Source: Desulfuromonadaceae bacterium
GTDB lineage: Bacteria > Desulfobacterota > Desulfuromonadia > Desulfuromonadales > SZUA-540
Reading direction: 5' to 3'
Assembly: GCA_003250235.1 (NCBI GenBank)
Contig: QKGY01000450.1
Location: forward strand, 1-6,302
DNA: 6,302 nt
Shown here: one piece after another, positions 6,085 to 6,302 of the stretch
Numbering within the stretch: position 1 is the stretch's first letter
Layout: each line of letters starts with the position of its first letter
Translations under genes and position numbers: made by a program
Notes under the pieces: generated by a model
What the model was told of the DNA's origin: nothing
Database searches by the model: none
Seen by the model: the letters and a program-made list of their open reading frames with translations, nothing else

Positions 6085-6097
6085 TAACTCGTTAATT
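6085..6097 (-). promoter_or_regulatory. IHF-like site between upstream site and promoter
   Basis: Read on the minus strand, the site matches the IHF consensus WATCAANNNNTTR at 8 of 9 fixed positions (plus strand TAACTCGTTAATT). It is followed by an AT-rich run (6092-6104). Its centre is near -65, between the candidate activator site and the -24/-12 element. IHF commonly bends DNA there to bring the activator to sigma-54 polymerase. Confidence 0.4.
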
Positions 6098-6130
6098 ATA
6101 AAGAGATTACCCCTGCCGTTGTTACGCATG

Positions 6131-6144
6131 GGCATGCTCTTTGC
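6131..6144 (+). promoter_or_regulatory. Sigma-54 (-24/-12) promoter of the hydrogenase gene
   Basis: GGCATGCTCTTTGC has GG and GC separated by exactly ten bases and matches 9 of the 10 fixed positions of GGCACG-N4-TTGC; the base before GG is G rather than the favoured T. Transcription would start near 6156, about 85 bases before the ATG at 6241. The gene immediately upstream encodes a sigma-54 activator with an intact GAFTGA loop, which supports the call. Confidence 0.72.
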
Positions 6145-6152
6145 CGTATACC
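6144..6152. promoter_or_regulatory. Inverted copy of the GTATAC site overlapping the promoter start region
   Basis: CCGTATACC is the exact reverse complement of 6066-6074. It lies between the -12 element and the predicted start, at about -8. A protein bound here would compete with polymerase, so together with the upstream copy it could form a repression loop or a self-limiting switch. This is inference from position. Confidence 0.35.
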
Positions 6153-6173
6153 CATTCCGTTTACGCATCTACG

Positions 6174-6223
6174 CCCGGCAATAGCCGCCATCTGCTGCGA
6201 CCCAGGTGCCGGGATAATTTTTT
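6174..6223 (+). terminator. Terminator-like hairpin in the hydrogenase mRNA leader
   Basis: A perfect 7-base GC-rich stem CCCGGCA (6174-6180) / TGCCGGG (6207-6213) encloses 26 bases and is followed, after ATAA, by six T (6218-6223). It lies after the predicted sigma-54 start and before the ribosome site, so it could attenuate transcription. A competing small hairpin CGGC-AATA-GCCG (6176-6187) uses the same left arm. The long loop and the 4-base gap before the T run make it weaker than a standard terminator. It could instead end transcripts arriving from the regulator gene. Confidence 0.4.
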
Positions 6224-6240
6224 CAGATAGGAGAGAGTGT

Positions 6241-6302
6241 ATGGCAACAAAGATTACCATTGATCCCGTGACCCGTATCGAAGGCCACCTCAAGATCGAG
6301 GC
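6241..6302 (+). CDS. [NiFe]-hydrogenase large subunit, 5' end only
   Basis: Only the first 20 codons and two bases are present. They begin MATKITIDPVTRIEGHLKIE, the N-terminal DPVTRIEGH signature of [NiFe]-hydrogenase catalytic subunits. The start is most like Hyb-type group 1 large subunits (E. coli HybC begins MSQRITIDPVTRIEGH), but the subgroup cannot be fixed from 20 residues. The nickel-binding cysteine motifs lie beyond the window. The ATG has a strong ribosome site, AGGAG (6229-6233), with a 7-base spacer. It is the substrate that HypA-HypE mature. No small-subunit gene precedes it, unlike most group 1 operons, and it has its own sigma-54 promoter. Confidence 0.92.
   Translation, partial: MATKITIDPVTRIEGHLKIE

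Noticed and set aside
6096..6293. 65-codon - strand frame covering the hydrogenase promoter and start
   Set aside because: It is antisense to the promoter, leader and conserved hydrogenase N-terminus, with no domain.
1..6302. CRISPR arrays, tRNA or rRNA genes, insertion sequences or phage genes
   Set aside because: No regularly spaced repeats, no tRNA-like sequence, and no transposase, integrase or terminal inverted repeats were seen; this is a chromosomal-type metabolic locus.

Overview
The window is a [NiFe]-hydrogenase maturation and regulation locus. It holds, from left to right: the 3' part of a PAS-type sensor histidine kinase gene (+ strand); a compact hypABCDE maturation operon (- strand, read from 4287 down to 756); an NtrC-family sigma-54 activator gene (+ strand); a 359-base non-coding region; and the first 20 codons of a [NiFe]-hydrogenase large-subunit gene at the right edge. 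The protein families, the sigma-54 enhancer-binding regulator and the roughly 55-60% GC by eye suggest an anaerobic, hydrogen-metabolising proteobacterium or desulfobacterote, perhaps of the Geobacter/Pelobacter/Desulfuromonas type. That assignment is inference; no taxonomic marker is present.

Region by region: 1-753 encodes the HisKA and HATPase_c core of a kinase whose start lies outside the window. Its stop is only 2 bases from the stop of the convergent hypE. hypA, hypB, hypC and hypD are tightly packed (gaps of 2 and 13 bases, then a 4-base GTGA overlap), followed by 53 bases and hypE. HypA and HypB handle nickel; HypC, HypD and HypE assemble the Fe(CN)2CO centre. HypF (the carbamoyltransferase partner of HypE), the large-subunit endoprotease and the hydrogenase small subunit are not in the window. 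The divergent hypA/regulator intergenic region (4288-4522) carries candidate promoters on both strands and several dyads.

The activator (4523-5881) has an intact AAA+ sigma-54-interacting domain and a Fis-type HTH. Its receiver domain is degenerate: the phosphoacceptor position is Glu57 instead of Asp, and the acidic pair reads Asp-Arg. It is therefore unlikely to be switched by ordinary Asp phosphorylation, although a histidine kinase is encoded on the far side of the hyp operon.

The non-coding region before the hydrogenase gene has an orderly enhancer-promoter layout: dyads at about -126 and -87, an IHF-like site at about -65, a strong -24/-12 match at 6131-6144, then a leader with a terminator-like hairpin and a good ribosome binding site. 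A palindromic GTATAC core occurs three times in the window as far as I can find by eye, all in the two intergenic regions flanking the activator gene. This makes it a candidate operator linking maturation genes and structural genes. The overall locus type is known; the noteworthy points are the non-canonical receiver, the candidate operator, the leader hairpin, and a large-subunit gene that appears to lead its operon.
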